Source: Camillea tinctor
Taxonomy: Eukaryota > Ascomycota > Sordariomycetes > Xylariales > Xylariaceae
Reading direction: 5' to 3'
DNA: 34,289 bases
Assembly: GCA_022578605.1 (NCBI GenBank)
Contig: MU394180.1
Coordinates: forward strand, 1 to 34,289
The notes under the pieces were generated by a model, which did not search any database, had not been told where the DNA came from, and saw only the letters and a list, made by a program, of their open reading frames with translations. A program made the position numbers and the translations under genes. Numbering within the stretch: position 1 is the stretch's first letter; each line of letters begins with the position of its first letter. Shown piece by piece: positions 12,210-22,473 of the stretch.

Positions 12210-12890
12210 GTTTAAGAATTAAGCGAAGATGTCTCCCCTTTTCCTTTGCTGTTCTGTTCCTGGCGCAACGAGGGTATTGTGTGGTCCAGGCTTGCTGACC
12301 GTATATGTTTATTCGCGTAATGTGTTTTGCTGCTGGCAAGTAACCACTTCTGCTCGATGGGACATACTCGATGCTCCATGCATACAACGGAGCAACAGGA
12401 AAGAATAAAATGTTAAAACAAAATGGCCAAGATGTCAATGTAAATTTATAGGAAAGACATTCTACTTATTATTGTATTGACTTGAATAATCTAGAATAGT
12501 CATAGAGTGACAAACCTACACATTCAATGGCAGAAGACACATTGAATGAGGGCGATTGAAAATTTAAATAATGCAGAACAGAGTGGAATCGGTTCACATG
12601 AAAATACATGATTAGGATGTGTAGCCAGTAAGAGGAAAGGGGTATTGAATATAAAATATAGCATCACATTCATATGATTCTAACCACTGCATTAGAATTA
12701 GAAGGGCAACCAGATCTAAGGTGAATATTGCCATGTTTGTTGAACATATATCTTGTTTAATGTAATTTGTATTTGTAGGAAGGTTATTGGCATACTTAGG
12801 TATAGGTTGGAGATTCATAGTTACTTACTTATAACATCTATTTGGATCATTGAAATATTGGTAAAGGAGTATAGAATTAGTAGGTTGTTA

Positions 12891-12910
12891 GGTACCTAGG
12901 TACCTAGGTA
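12891..12910. repeat. Palindromic GGTACCTAGGTA repeat block
   Basis: Overlapping copies of the self-complementary TACCTAGGTA motif, also seen singly or degenerate at several other intergenic places in the window (for example 16519, 16756, 17530, 17708, 29368). Confidence 0.8.
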
Positions 12911-13015
12911 AACTTATGGCTACATAGTAGGTATAAGCCGAGTCCTGCATACCTGATTAATGCATGCATAAGACTGGCATGACATAGGTTATTTATCTCG
13001 ACCGACAGCTGATGA

Positions 13016-13074
13016 GATAAGACTGCCATCTGGCATGATCGATAAGATTGGAGGGAAAATGACATTTCGATAAG
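13016..13074 (+). promoter_or_regulatory. Cluster of three GATAAG sites upstream of SEC72
   Basis: GATAAG occurs at 13016-13021, 13041-13046 and 13069-13074, about 405-463 bp before the SEC72 ATG. GATAAG is the core bound by fungal GATA factors (AreA/Nit2, SreA and similar). Clustering suggests but does not prove function, and the target could be the gene at 12209 instead. Confidence 0.35.
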
Positions 13075-13092
13075 AAAAGTCGCCAGATGGCA
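13024..13092. repeat. Inverted repeat, 11-bp arms
   Basis: Left arm TGCCATCTGGC at 13024-13034 is exactly complementary in reverse to GCCAGATGGCA at 13082-13092, with a 47-bp loop containing two of the GATAAG motifs. Confidence 0.7.
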
Positions 13093-13100
13093 TCAATTCC

Positions 13101-13130
13101 TCTCCCTGTTCTTCCCTGTTCTTCCCTGTA
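13101..13130 (+). repeat. Tandem decamer repeat (CTTCCCTGTT)
   Basis: Two exact or near-exact copies of CTTCCCTGTT at 13111-13120 and 13121-13130, plus a diverged copy (tctccctgtt) at 13101-13110. No function is apparent. Confidence 0.7.
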
Positions 13131-13247
13131 TTCCTCCCCCAGTGACTGAACACAACACACAACACACAACACACACCCACACCACAAAAAAGAACAAGTC
13201 TTTCCACCTTCTCTTGACTCAGCCTTGATAAATGAAGGCTTGAGTAC

Positions 13248-13255
13248 TATATATT
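13248..13255 (+). promoter_or_regulatory. TATA-like element upstream of SEC72
   Basis: TATATATT lies about 225 bp before the ATG at 13479. It is a possible TATA box if the 5' UTR is about 150-200 nt long. Confidence 0.25.
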
Positions 13256-13478
13256 ATTACACTGGTCTTTTTCATTTAGCAACAAGAAAACAGTAAGAGA
13301 AAGAAATAAGAAAGAGAAAAAGAAACCAACACAAATCATACCTACCAACGAACCCAACCAGCTTTGCTTTAGGGATTCACCAAGCTTTTCGGCACCTTGC
13401 GATAACCATCACATTACTTCTCCCAACCAACCAACCAAAAAAAAGGAGGGAAAGACAAAGAAAAAACAAACCGCCAAC

Positions 13479-14120
13479 ATGTCCGACCTCGACACCTTCA
13501 CCCTCCTCCCCCTCCAAATCGACCCCCAAACCAAAGCCGTCAGCACCAGCTCCCCCTCCCGCACCCTCCAAACCGAGCTCACCCACCTCAACGCCCTGCA
13601 CCGCGCGCTCCTCACCCTCGAGACGCCCAACCAAGTCCCCCCGCCGCCCATCCCCGTGAACCCGAAGCGCAGCGCGAACATCGGCAAGCTGCGCGACAGC
13701 GGGAACGCGGAGCACCGCAAGGGGCGCTACGCGGACGCGGTGAAGTTCTACGGGCTGGGGCTGCAGATGGCGCTGACGCGGGCGCCGTGGGAGCCGCAGC
13801 AGCTGGTGCGGGAGGAGAGCGCGGCGCTGTACGCGAACCGGGCGCAGGCGCACATGGCGCTGGGGAGCTGGGCGGAGGGGGCGGTGGACGCGGAGGCCAG
13901 CGTGGAGGCGAAGCGGGTGGGGAACCCGAAGGCGTGGTGGCGCCGGGGCAAGTGCCTGGTGGAGATGGGGCGGCTGGGCGAGGCGCGCGAGTGGGTGGCG
14001 CGCGGGCTGGAGATGGAGGGCGGGGATGCGGACTTGCTGGCGCTGCTGAGGGATGTGGACGCGCGGATCGAGAAGGAGAAGGAGAGGGAGGAGAGCGAGA
14101 AGAAGGGGAAGAGTGGGTAG
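13479..14120 (+). CDS. SEC72: ER translocation protein Sec72 (TPR subunit of the Sec62/63 complex)
   Basis: Intronless, 213 residues, about the size of filamentous-fungal Sec72. In yeast, Sec72 pairs with Sec71 in the Sec63 complex on the cytosolic face of the ER and helps receive post-translationally translocated precursors carried by cytosolic Hsp70. The N-terminus (MSDLDTFTLLPLQIDP) and the Pro stretch NQVPPPPIPVNPKRSA match how I know fungal Sec72 to begin. Three TPR-like helical pairs follow at about 68-101, 112-145 and 152-180. Residues K70, N76, N120, K151 and R155 sit where a carboxylate clamp for the Hsp70 EEVD tail is expected. The C-terminus (199-213) is Lys/Glu-rich and disordered. 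No membrane segment, as expected. The body has a strong bias to G or C at third positions, unlike flanking DNA, suggesting good expression. Confidence 0.93.
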   Translation: MSDLDTFTLLPLQIDPQTKAVSTSSPSRTLQTELTHLNALHRALLTLETPNQVPPPPIPVNPKRSANIGKLRDSGNAEHRKGRYADAVKFYGLGLQMALTRAPWEPQQLVREESAALYANRAQAHMALGSWAEGAVDAEASVEAKRVGNPKAWWRRGKCLVEMGRLGEAREWVARGLEMEGGDADLLALLRDVDARIEKEKEREESEKKGKSG

Positions 14121-15089
14121 GTTGGGTTAGGTCAGGTTAGGCTGGGGGTTCGATCACACTGCCGCTTTGCATGCTTGGCCTGGGGAAGAGGGGAAAGGGG
14201 GACAGGGTAGGCAAAGCCTGTGTTAGCCCCCATAAAGAAGTCTGATCGCATCGGCGATCGTTGTATGTGCGGAAGAAAGGGGAGGACAAGGTGTGGGGAA
14301 GAAAGAAGGGGGGGACCATCACAGACGACATATTAAAACCTGTTCTTTATAGTAAAGTAATGTCACAGGCGTTTGGAGTTAATTGGTACAGACGGGAAGG
14401 GGGGGGAGTATCGTCGTCTTTAGATAAATGGAGAAAATGTAAATTTCCGGTGCAACATGACATTGATCTTTTATCCTGAATAACTCTACTATAATAGGTC
14501 AAGGAAGTGTGAGGTATGATGCAGGGTTCAAAGGGAAGAAGCAAAAAGGGACAAGGGATATTCGAAAAAAATGGGAAGGATTTCTTTTTCTTGCTATTCC
14601 ATTATGGTAATGGCAACTATTATATCTTTTTTTTTCTTTCAATTCCTAGCCCCCAAACGTAAACTTTGGAAATGCAACGCTGCTACTATTCTGTCATTGC
14701 CCTTCTTACTCCCTTCCCCCTTTCCTTTGATTCCTTAATCTTCCGAGAATGCTGGCATACATCTAACCTCGTTATCTCTGGTAACCGGCCATTGAGTAAT
14801 CCGTATATCCAAACAATAAAAAAAAACAATAAAATCAAAATAAGGGAAACCCGTTTGCCGACAGCCGAATCAGGCTGTGTGGCTTATCCATCCACCTCCG
14901 AATACTTGAACTTGAAGCGGAGGGCATCCGATAGCCAGGGCCGTGGAGACCTCCGACTGTTCTCTGGACATGCCCTTCCGTGGTGCACCCAACTACGGTT
15001 GTGAGTGGTCGCTGAATGTGCTGGTCAACCCCGGGGATTGATCATCAACATTCGCTTTCGCATTTCCTTCCCGGCTTATGCATCGCGAT
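14121..15089. other. Convergent intergenic spacer after SEC72
   Basis: Starts with GGTTAGGTCAGGTTAGG-like GT-rich sequence directly after the SEC72 stop. Several short open frames exist on both strands but none has coding character. It should contain the 3' ends of SEC72 and of the small gene at 15090-15551. Confidence 0.5.
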
Positions 15090-15551
15090 TTACTCTTCTT
15101 GCTTCCCGGCTTTCTCGCTGATGGTGGGCTTCCTCGGTCTCATGACAGCATCCTGGCTAGACATCCGTCGGTCGAGGGCGCGGTCGAGCTTAGCGCCCAG
15201 GGCAAGCTTGTTTAAGTTTCCAGCCTTCTCCTCGCTTAGGACAACGCGCTGTTGCGACAGAGCCTTATTCTCCATGCGAGCGAGCCCGCATTCGATGTCT
15301 CGAATCTCGGCGTGCGCCGAGTTGGTCGACGGGGTAAATGATGGGGCGGTGCTGTAGGTGCTGTAGCGGGCAGATGCGCGAGGGGAGACGAACTGGAAGA
15401 AGAGGAACCACGTTAGTTGTCATGCTGGAGCGCGAACAAAAATCATGTGATAGACTGGAATGCAATGAATTTGGTTCAAAACACCATCAAGAGGAGCGAC
15501 AAGTCACATCATGAAAACACAGGGAAAGTCAATACATACAGTGGAGGCCAT
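15090..15551 (-). CDS. Small protein of unknown function, 104 aa, two exons
   Basis: Exon 1 at 15540-15551 encodes only M-A-S-T. A 147-nt intron (GTATGT donor, ttccag acceptor) follows, and exon 2 at 15090-15392 completes the protein in frame. The N-terminal part (FVSPRASARYSTYSTAP) is Ser/Thr/Tyr/Ala-rich and probably disordered. The central part, about residues 30-75, is charged and looks alpha-helical with coiled-coil tendency (IRDIECGLARMENKAL, then LNKLALGAKLDRALDRR). The tail is Lys/Glu-rich. No membrane segment or Cys cluster. I have the impression of a small protein conserved across filamentous ascomycetes but cannot name a function. The tiny first exon would be missed by a gene finder that requires longer exons. 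SEC72 lies convergently downstream. Confidence 0.78.
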
Positions 15552-18500
15552 GATGGGACGAGATGAGTCGAGAGAAGTAGGCATTCTCATTTGGATTAAA
15601 AAAAGAAGAGTCAGGCGCAAGACTAGTAAGTCCGGAAGCAGTCAGGTAATATATGACCGAAGTGGGTTGAGAGCGGTCAAGCAACGGGCCAAATATAAAA
15701 AGAAGAGAAATAGAAATTGATGATGATGATGGTAATAACGGGGATGAAACTAGAGTAGGACTGGGTAGGCGAGGCCGGGAAATACGGAGAAAAGTTAGAA
15801 GAGAAGTAATAGTAGTAGTATGGATTAGATGGAAGCGGAAGCGGAAGAGGAAGAGCTGAGTCGTGGAAGAGAATAATAATAATATTAAGAGACAAGGGAC
15901 AAGGGACAAGGGACAAGGAGTAGAGGATAGGGTACGCTATCAAGATCCTTGCTCACTTGTGTTGAACTAGGTTTATGGGAAGGGAAGGGATGCAGAATAG
16001 GCGTGGCAGCGTGGGTTTACTGGGTTCTGATAGGTGTGAAAAGGGTGTGGTTTAATGTTGGGATCGTGGTTGCATGTGCATGAGTTGTAGTATTCGGGGG
16101 GGCCACGTTTAAGCAAGGACAAAATAGAAAGAAAGAAAAAATAAATAAATAATAAAAATAAAAAATACAAGAACAATAATCCTAGTTAGATTTTAACTTG
16201 ACTAGATTAGGATAGGGTGGGTGGATGAGGAGGAGAGGGGAAGGGGAAAAAAAGGATAGTACTACTAAGATGGGATAGGGGTGTGTGTTAGTTAGGGAGG
16301 AGGAGAGAGAGAACCCGAATTAAACCTCGTGAGAAGTGGTGTGTAGTGGACTTAATGGCAGGGGGGGGGGGAAGGGAACTAAAATAATGAGAGCGGGAAA
16401 AAAGAAAAAAAAAATAAAATAAAATAAAACCGAATCTAGTGGCTAAGAAAGACTTTTAGAAGATCGTCATTCTACTAAGTACATTACATACTCCGTATTT
16501 ACACTACTAACTACCTAACCTAGGTACGTACCTAACATATATTAATTTGATTTAACGGAAGTTGTTTAATCGATTAATTCGTGTCAACAGGCCGAAGAAC
16601 TGCATATTTACCCAAGATAAAATATAAATATATACATTTACCCGTAACGAACTATCGATATATGTATGTACCTGTAATCTGCAGCGACACTGTCTGGCGG
16701 CGGGTCTTCGTCAATGCGTTAGGCCGTATTAAATAAGCTACTGTAGTGTGCTAATACCTAGGTAGGTAGTACTTACTCAGTCCAGGGGTGGACCACGAGT
16801 CCCTGGAGGAGGGAGAGGGTGGTTCGGCTCGCCTGCCTGTTGAAGGCCGATTTCCCACCGGGGACCGGTGATAAGCTTCTGCTGGAACTATATACTAGGT
16901 TTAACCTACCTATATACATAGATGTTTTGGGTTAACTACATGCGTCATTCTCCTCTACCGAAAGGTTCTTGCTAAAAGGTTCTTGTGAAAATGTGAAACA
17001 ACCTAATTGTGGACCTAAATGTGGCACATCCACCTTTCCCCCTCCTAAGGTTCTCTGTTTGAGCTTGAGCTATTCTCTCGGACTACAATACTACTACGTA
17101 CGAAATATACTATCCAGGTATTTAAGTAAGTGTACACGTCGTAGCTCAAAGCAAATATCTTCGTTATATACATGTTTACCTTATGTATTTAATAGAAATG
17201 TCATTATTTCTCTCTTTCTCCATTTTCTTTTCTTTTCTTTTTCGTCTTGGTATTTCTTCATTTTAAAAATTGTCTAGATCGACATACACGGCTCGGGCAT
17301 GATTGGTCCTATATCCTAGAAGGAGGCTAAGCAAGATGGGTGGGTGGTAGCGCGCCCAACCACATGGAAACTACGTGTTAGGTTAGTCTGACAGATTGGA
17401 CTTCCTCCCACATCTGCCACATCATGCAACGGACGGTTATGTTATGTAGTCAGTAGTACTACCTCTCTCCTTGCTTCGTTTCCTCGTGCATATTATATTA
17501 GGGTTAAATGTGCGTAAGCAATTAGATATAGGTACCTAGTGTAGGATTCCATGCACATGGATGCCTCTGCTACCTACATACTAGTAGGTTAGCTGGTTAG
17601 GTAATAGACGAATGTCGGTAACATATAAGTGAAACGCTTCGATTGTTTGTAACCAATTGATATCGCGTATTGTGAGTACCTACCTAAGATGGTGGGAATG
17701 TATACTAGGTACCTGGGTACTGTATCAACACACGTTTAGCATTAGTGTATAAGATATCTGGGCATCCTAAAATGGGCGCTTAGAACTTTGGTGAGTGTGG
17801 ACGACGATATCCCGTCTCTGTATTCGAAACTTCCGAGCCGAGTGTAACCACATAATCATCTACATTAGCACAACGTGATGTTTGGTGGTGCGGTGGTATT
17901 CTGTGCTTTTTAGTGTCTAGGTACTGCCTTCTACCTACATACACATACACAACATGTATGTATGTAGGTTACAGCAATGCACTTAACAAACTTTATGTAT
18001 CACTTCTAAAAAAGAGAGAAAGAGCCCTGAAGAACTTGACGTTATGTTTCATAGAGTTCAACGCTGCATGTAGTACTACATCATAGGCCAGGCACCCTCT
18101 TATTACCATACGTATAGGTTCATGGGCTGGCTGTTTCTAGCCTTCCATCGGTCTCCAGTCCCCTCGCCCTTTCCTGCCTCTCCCCACCTTTTCTAATGCC
18201 TCACGATCAGCACGTGGCACGGCGATGATCGTGCCGATCTTTAGGGAATATCCCTGTCCACTTACCATCCTTGTCATCTCAAGCTCTCTGCCTCTATTTT
18301 TTGTCTTTCTTTCTCTCTCACACACCACTTACACTCATGCACCACTTACACTTACACACAAACCCATTTATGCCACTCTCTCACCCGCACATCCACCATA
18401 CACGCATAGTACAACCTTTCACGAGAACATCACTCACATTTAATCGACTAGACTTACTCGACTCGACTCGATTCGACTAATCTATTAACCTGTATCTACT

Positions 18501-20697
18501 GTAGTGGGCTGTGTTGTGGCCCTGTGTGTGATTGTGACCAGATTCTTTTACATCTTGATGCATATTGCCTACCTATGTAAGGTTACCTTTACACTCGACA
18601 GGTAAACGATCAGACCACAAAAATGATTTGTATATACAATATAGGTAAGCAGGCTGGCACATACCGAGAAGTTAGCTTGATCTTTTTGTTGCCGAGAATA
18701 CGCACGACCTATCTTTCTGGGTTATGCGTATTGCACCGACACTTCACACTGACACTAACACTGAACATACATATGAAATACTACGCTGCCTACATTACGA
18801 AATAGTTCGGTAGGGGGCATAAATAGAATAGATCATCGCTCGTTTGTTGGTACGGCAGTGTTCCGTACTGTGCACCACCATCACTACCAGCACCAGCACC
18901 ACCAGATCCTCTCAGATGCATGTCATCATATCTCCTCGCTAGTGTACTAAGATAGCATTGAGGAGCCATTACAACATCGTCTCATTGCTGCGTGCTTGAT
19001 CCACCGGTGCTGGCCAGCCCAGTCCAGCCCAGCTTCCCCCCCCTCTACCCCTTGAAGTTCACAAAAAGGACAACAGCAGTTTGGTTGTTCATCCATCCAT
19101 CTGGGCTGCTGGGCTAATAGCGATATTTGTCACACTGCAGGCTTACCACGTGGCCCGGTAGGGAGCAAGGAAGAAGAGGGGGAAAGCTGCGTGCGTTGCA
19201 GGGTGCCATAGTCACAGGGCGTGCAACCACGCGAAATATCGTACGCTCGACCATTTACATCCGTGCCAACTACTGCTGATGGATTAGCCCTCCGCCATAG
19301 TTGCGCTCAGACAGCATCACTTGACGAAAGTCTTGAGAGGTCCAAGTGTTGGTTGTAGTGATATGCCTATACCCTATTCCTTTGTCTTTCTCAATGTGGA
19401 CAACATACCGCCAGTCTCGCTGAGGGAACACCAAAGGGGAGGGGAGGCAATCCTACCAGTATATCACCAATGGTGCCCAGGTTAGTGATGGTGCAAGGAT
19501 CACAGCAGCATCTGAGAACACGGCTACCACGATACACGGATCTATGTTCCGTTTCACTTCGTCTTCCTAGTACAAATTTGGAAGAAGTAGGAAGTAGAGT
19601 AGGTAATAAGCTGGGCTTTCTAACAAGCCTCTGAACAGGCAACGGCTGGATGCTGGAATGACACAAGAAACGCATAGTCTTCTTGGCAACCACCCGTTCC
19701 ACTTCCTAGATCACGAGGTTAATTACGATGACAGCTCTTGGCTTTAACAAAAAAACAGAATGCAGTTGCTATCATAACAAATATTGGACGCAAGCAATCA
19801 ACTTAAACCTTTTTGCTGTGTAATGGAAATTTATTCCTGGTTGGATCATAGCAATCAAGCAATGGTTATAACTCATGGGGGAGGGGGGGCAACAGGTCGC
19901 ACACATTACCTCCCTTCGCCCCTTTTTTTTTTCCCCTTTAGGTCGTCTAACTTTCTCAAGCCTCGACGAACACAGGCAATAACCAGTCGACCACAAAGAA
20001 ACAGAGGAATGCAAACTTCATATCTAAGAACATACTGGATCCTGTACCTTACCCCTCTTTTTAAATATTATGCTTATTAGGTAAGGAAACACAAAAAGTT
20101 CTATTCGAGGAACTCAGTCGATACACGCCAAAAGTGATTACTTGCAGTTATTAGCAGACATCTAACAAGGTAGAGGGATGCAAGATTCGGCTAGAAGCTA
20201 CCGCGGATTCTATTTTCCTTTGACACTGGTCTCCCTGATTGAATTCCAATACTCAGCGCTCTACTACTAACTCTATTGACTCTTGATTCCAAAGAGCACA
20301 TCTAGCTACAAGCAGCAGAGACAAGGGGATTATTCCATTCCTTTTTCTATTCCAGTGTCGATACTTGTCATATCACCTGTTGTCTGGAAGATTCTCTTAA
20401 GCTTTACGCTGAGGATTCACTCAGTAATGTCCTCGGCTCTTTTGGGATCTCTTCTTGCTACTAGATCCTTTGGGTTTCTTGGATGGGTGATCATCCTGAC
20501 CCGTCTTCCGGGATCCGCGAGGGTTCGGCGCCGTTGATGACGAAGCGGCCTGTTCTTCTTCGACAACCGGCGAGATGTCACCACCCAGTTCATATGCAGG
20601 ACCTCGTTTGTTAGCCGAGGTTCTTGTGCTACCGTAAGCCTTGCGGCTACTCTTCCCCTTCCGGATTTCTGTGAATGATATCTCTGGGCTGTCGCTC
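15552..20697. other. About 5 kb gene-free region with simple repeats
   Basis: No supported gene. 15600-16400 is strongly purine-rich on the plus strand, which produces long but meaningless Tyr/Ser/Leu/Pro frames on the minus strand. It holds a GACAAGG heptamer repeat (15891-15918) and an 11-G run (16361-16371). 16.5-18.0 kb holds many TACCTAGGTA-type motifs. 18.2-18.5 kb is C/T- and CA-rich. A 103-codon minus frame at 19391-19702 has ATG and several Cys but no recognisable design. A coding-like open frame at 20421-20717 (minus) directly follows the Cys-rich gene at 20698. Confidence 0.45.
15891..15918 (+). repeat. Tandem heptamer repeat (GACAAGG)x4
   Basis: Four exact consecutive copies of GACAAGG, preceded by GGAAGC/GGAAGA and AAT triplet-type runs at 15836-15885. 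Located upstream of the small gene at 15551, on its promoter side. Confidence 0.9.
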
Positions 20698-20717
20698 CTA
20701 GATGATGCTTCTCTTGG
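20421..20717 (-). other. Coding-like open frame just downstream of paralog 1, different phase
   Basis: Open for about 98 codons on the minus strand, ending in TGA at 20421-20423, shifted by one base relative to the paralog 1 frame. The translation is rich in Ser, Lys, Arg, Gly and Pro (e.g. SDSPEISFTEIRKGKSSRK) and ends KKRSQKSRGHY, typical of a disordered basic tail. It has no ATG. A strong donor (GTAAGG at the Cys115 codon) and a CTAAC branch-like site with CTAG acceptor are present. However, joining them, or the other acceptors I tried, makes a stop at the junction. It may be an undetected exon, a frameshifted former C-terminus, or chance. Confidence 0.3.
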
Positions 20718-21102
20718 TTAGGGATGGGGCTCTTGGGATGGCTCCGGGGCTTGCCTTACAGGACCGACTGCACTTGGGGCAGCATCCATGTCCACAAGCG
20801 AGTTCCATATTTTCAACTCTTCCTGTAAGTGGGTTGAAGTCTACCCTATGCCTTGGCATGGTGCACCACCCTTGTGTGTTGGGGCCTTTCCCACACACGC
20901 AGCAGTTCCAGCTTCCCTTCAGCGTCTTGAAGTAGCAATTCTGCAAAGGGCAATCTAATGTGGTCGGCTGCGGTTTCGAGTATATCGGGTTCGAACAGGG
21001 CGTCTCGTAGCCCGTGTCTAGGTCGAATATTGCCTCGGGGCAGTACAGCCATTTGACCGATGTGTGAGAGCAGGAATGATAATGAGGATGTCCGTGGCAC
21101 AT
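20698..21102 (-). CDS. Cys/His-rich putative zinc-binding protein, paralog 1 (134 aa)
   Basis: Single-exon frame. The ATG at 21102 was chosen because it gives Met-Cys, as in the two neighbouring paralogs; the frame runs ten codons further up without an ATG. Fifteen cysteines: C2, C11 and H13 (C-x-H), C21 after Tyr, C36, C51-P-L-Q-N-C56, then GSWNCCVCGKG (C67, C68, C70), C80 in QGWC, and a C-terminal CGHGCCPKC (C103, H105, C107, C108, C111) plus C115. Cys spacing to residue 36 is identical to paralog 2. Paired CxxC/CxH knuckles suggest structural zinc, perhaps ribbon- or RING-like, but I recognise no named domain. No signal peptide, so a secreted disulfide-rich effector is less likely. Function unknown. 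Downstream, a Ser/Lys-rich open frame in another phase (20421-20717) could be a missed extension. First of three same-strand paralogs. Confidence 0.75.
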   Translation of the reverse strand: MCHGHPHYHSCSHTSVKWLYCPEAIFDLDTGYETPCSNPIYSKPQPTTLDCPLQNCYFKTLKGSWNCCVCGKGPNTQGWCTMPRHRVDFNPLTGRVENMELACGHGCCPKCSRSCKASPGAIPRAPSLTKRSII

Positions 21103-22473
21103 GTTGCCGGCTAAGGGGTGGGTGCTATACACGAGGATGGCTCTGATTTGCGCGGACGGTCTCCCAGACGAAGATGGCTATTTTGTTACCAAGTCCTGTC
21201 GATGTTCTGGACAGCTGCAGGCTCTTTATATGCGCCTCCCCTCCCGCACATGTCCTGCATTCTCACCTAGCACGGATCTGAGAAGTATTCCTTATATGGA
21301 ATTCGACCTCGATTACCCCTTGTGTCGGGCACTGAAGGCCACGTCTAGCCGGTACACAGAGGCAACAACACATTTCTGCAGCACGCCAGTATGAGTAAAG
21401 ACAGGTTTTTCCATTGGAGGCAAGATCAGCGACATGCTACGTCGCGTAGGTGAGTCTCTCCTCCCTAGATCCCGGTGAACTGGTAGGTTATTGACAACGA
21501 TATAGCTACTTGTCTCGGGTAGCTGTGTAGCTGTGCTGGGTAGTGCAACTCACGAGCGAGCCTTAGCCGGTTGTGATCCAATCGTAAGGTTCATTTCTGC
21601 AAGATAGCTTCCAGGCATGTTTCTTTTTTCCCATCTCGGCTGGGGCTGCCATTGGGCCTTTAATAAACTCGCAGCAGCATGTACGACACCGTATCTTGCC
21701 GTACCCGAGCCCCCTACCGCACACAGATCTCATCATGACCCAAACACAGATCTAGATCTCGGGTCCAATCTACCTGCTCCAAGTGCCTGGTTACCGGAGA
21801 GCCGGGGACACTGAGCCGCCACGTAACCCAAGACAACCCGGTCTTATGATAAATAGTAATTAATTGCGCTTTCTTTTTCCTCCTGTCCCTCATGAGCTCT
21901 TCTATTTGTCTCTTGCGTGGTGAGATGTCTCCCCGTCCAATAGCCCCAGGCCTACTGGGCTCGGCACCCCCGGTCATTTGCATATGAAGCCTAGGGTTAC
22001 ATCAGTTTGAGAGATCTTGCGCCGCCATCTACACAGAGTTCCATCCGCAAGTCCACCCTCGCTCCAGGAGCCAACCAACCATTGCGCTACACGATCGCTT
22101 TCTCCGCCGGGGCTTTCATCAGCCTCCTGCAGAGTAAGCCAAACTGCTGGGTTAAGGTTGCACATTTGGCCCCCCTCCAAGTCACAGCCTGCGAAGAATT
22201 GAAGGGGAGGAGGGAGGGAGGTTTTCCAACTACGTCAAGTATTGAAAAGGGAAAAAAAAAAAGTAATATCTAAATAGTAGTTTGGCTCCGGTCGCTTTTA
22301 TTTGCCACGGGAGGTCTGTCAGAAATGTTTACCCCTGGGATAAGTTTGTTTTCTTTTTTGTGAAACGCAAATTGGCGACGAGTCACATCCCTTACTCGAT
22401 CGACTATCCTCTCCGTCGTTCCGAGGTCTTGTCCGGGGCCCGAGCCCTCATCCAACTCCTGGCCGCGTACTTA
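21103..22473. other. Spacer between Cys-rich paralogs 1 and 2
   Basis: No confident gene. Contains the upstream region of paralog 1. A 20-bp block at 21815-21834 matches 17 of 20 bases of 23245-23264, inside the candidate split gene near paralog 2. An 89-codon minus frame (21714-21983) covers that block but has no recognisable design. An A-run lies at about 22252-22262. Confidence 0.4.

Larger units (their letters stand above)
12210..13478. other. Intergenic region upstream of SEC72, with regulatory-looking motifs
   Basis: No coding frame. It contains a perfect alternating GGTACCTAGGTACCTAGGTA block at 12891-12910, three GATAAG motifs at 13016, 13041 and 13069, an 11-bp inverted repeat, a tandem decamer and a CA-rich tract at 13149-13187. 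A/C-rich sequence containing caaccaaccaacc immediately before the SEC72 ATG looks like its 5' UTR. Confidence 0.5.

Noticed and set aside
14116..14150. GGTTAGG-type sequence after SEC72, considered as telomere-like repeats
   Set aside because: Only irregular GGTTAGG/GGTTGGG units, not a TTAGGG array; probably simple 3' flanking sequence.
14145..14165. GGTTCGATC resembling a tRNA/Pol III B box
   Set aside because: No A box, acceptor stem or cloverleaf can be built around it.
15529..15943. Overlapping Ser/Tyr/Leu/Pro-rich minus frames of 88-126 codons
   Set aside because: Produced by the purine-rich GGAAG, AAT and GACAAGG simple repeats of the plus strand; one also runs antisense through the MAST exon region.
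19391..19702. 103-codon minus frame with several Cys, considered as a fourth Cys-rich paralog
   Set aside because: Lacks the Met-Cys start, C-x-H, G-x-W-x-C-C-x-C core and C-terminal motif.
20985..21000. GGGTTCGAAC resembling a tRNA T-loop
   Set aside because: Lies inside the coding sequence of Cys-rich paralog 1 and no tRNA stems surround it.
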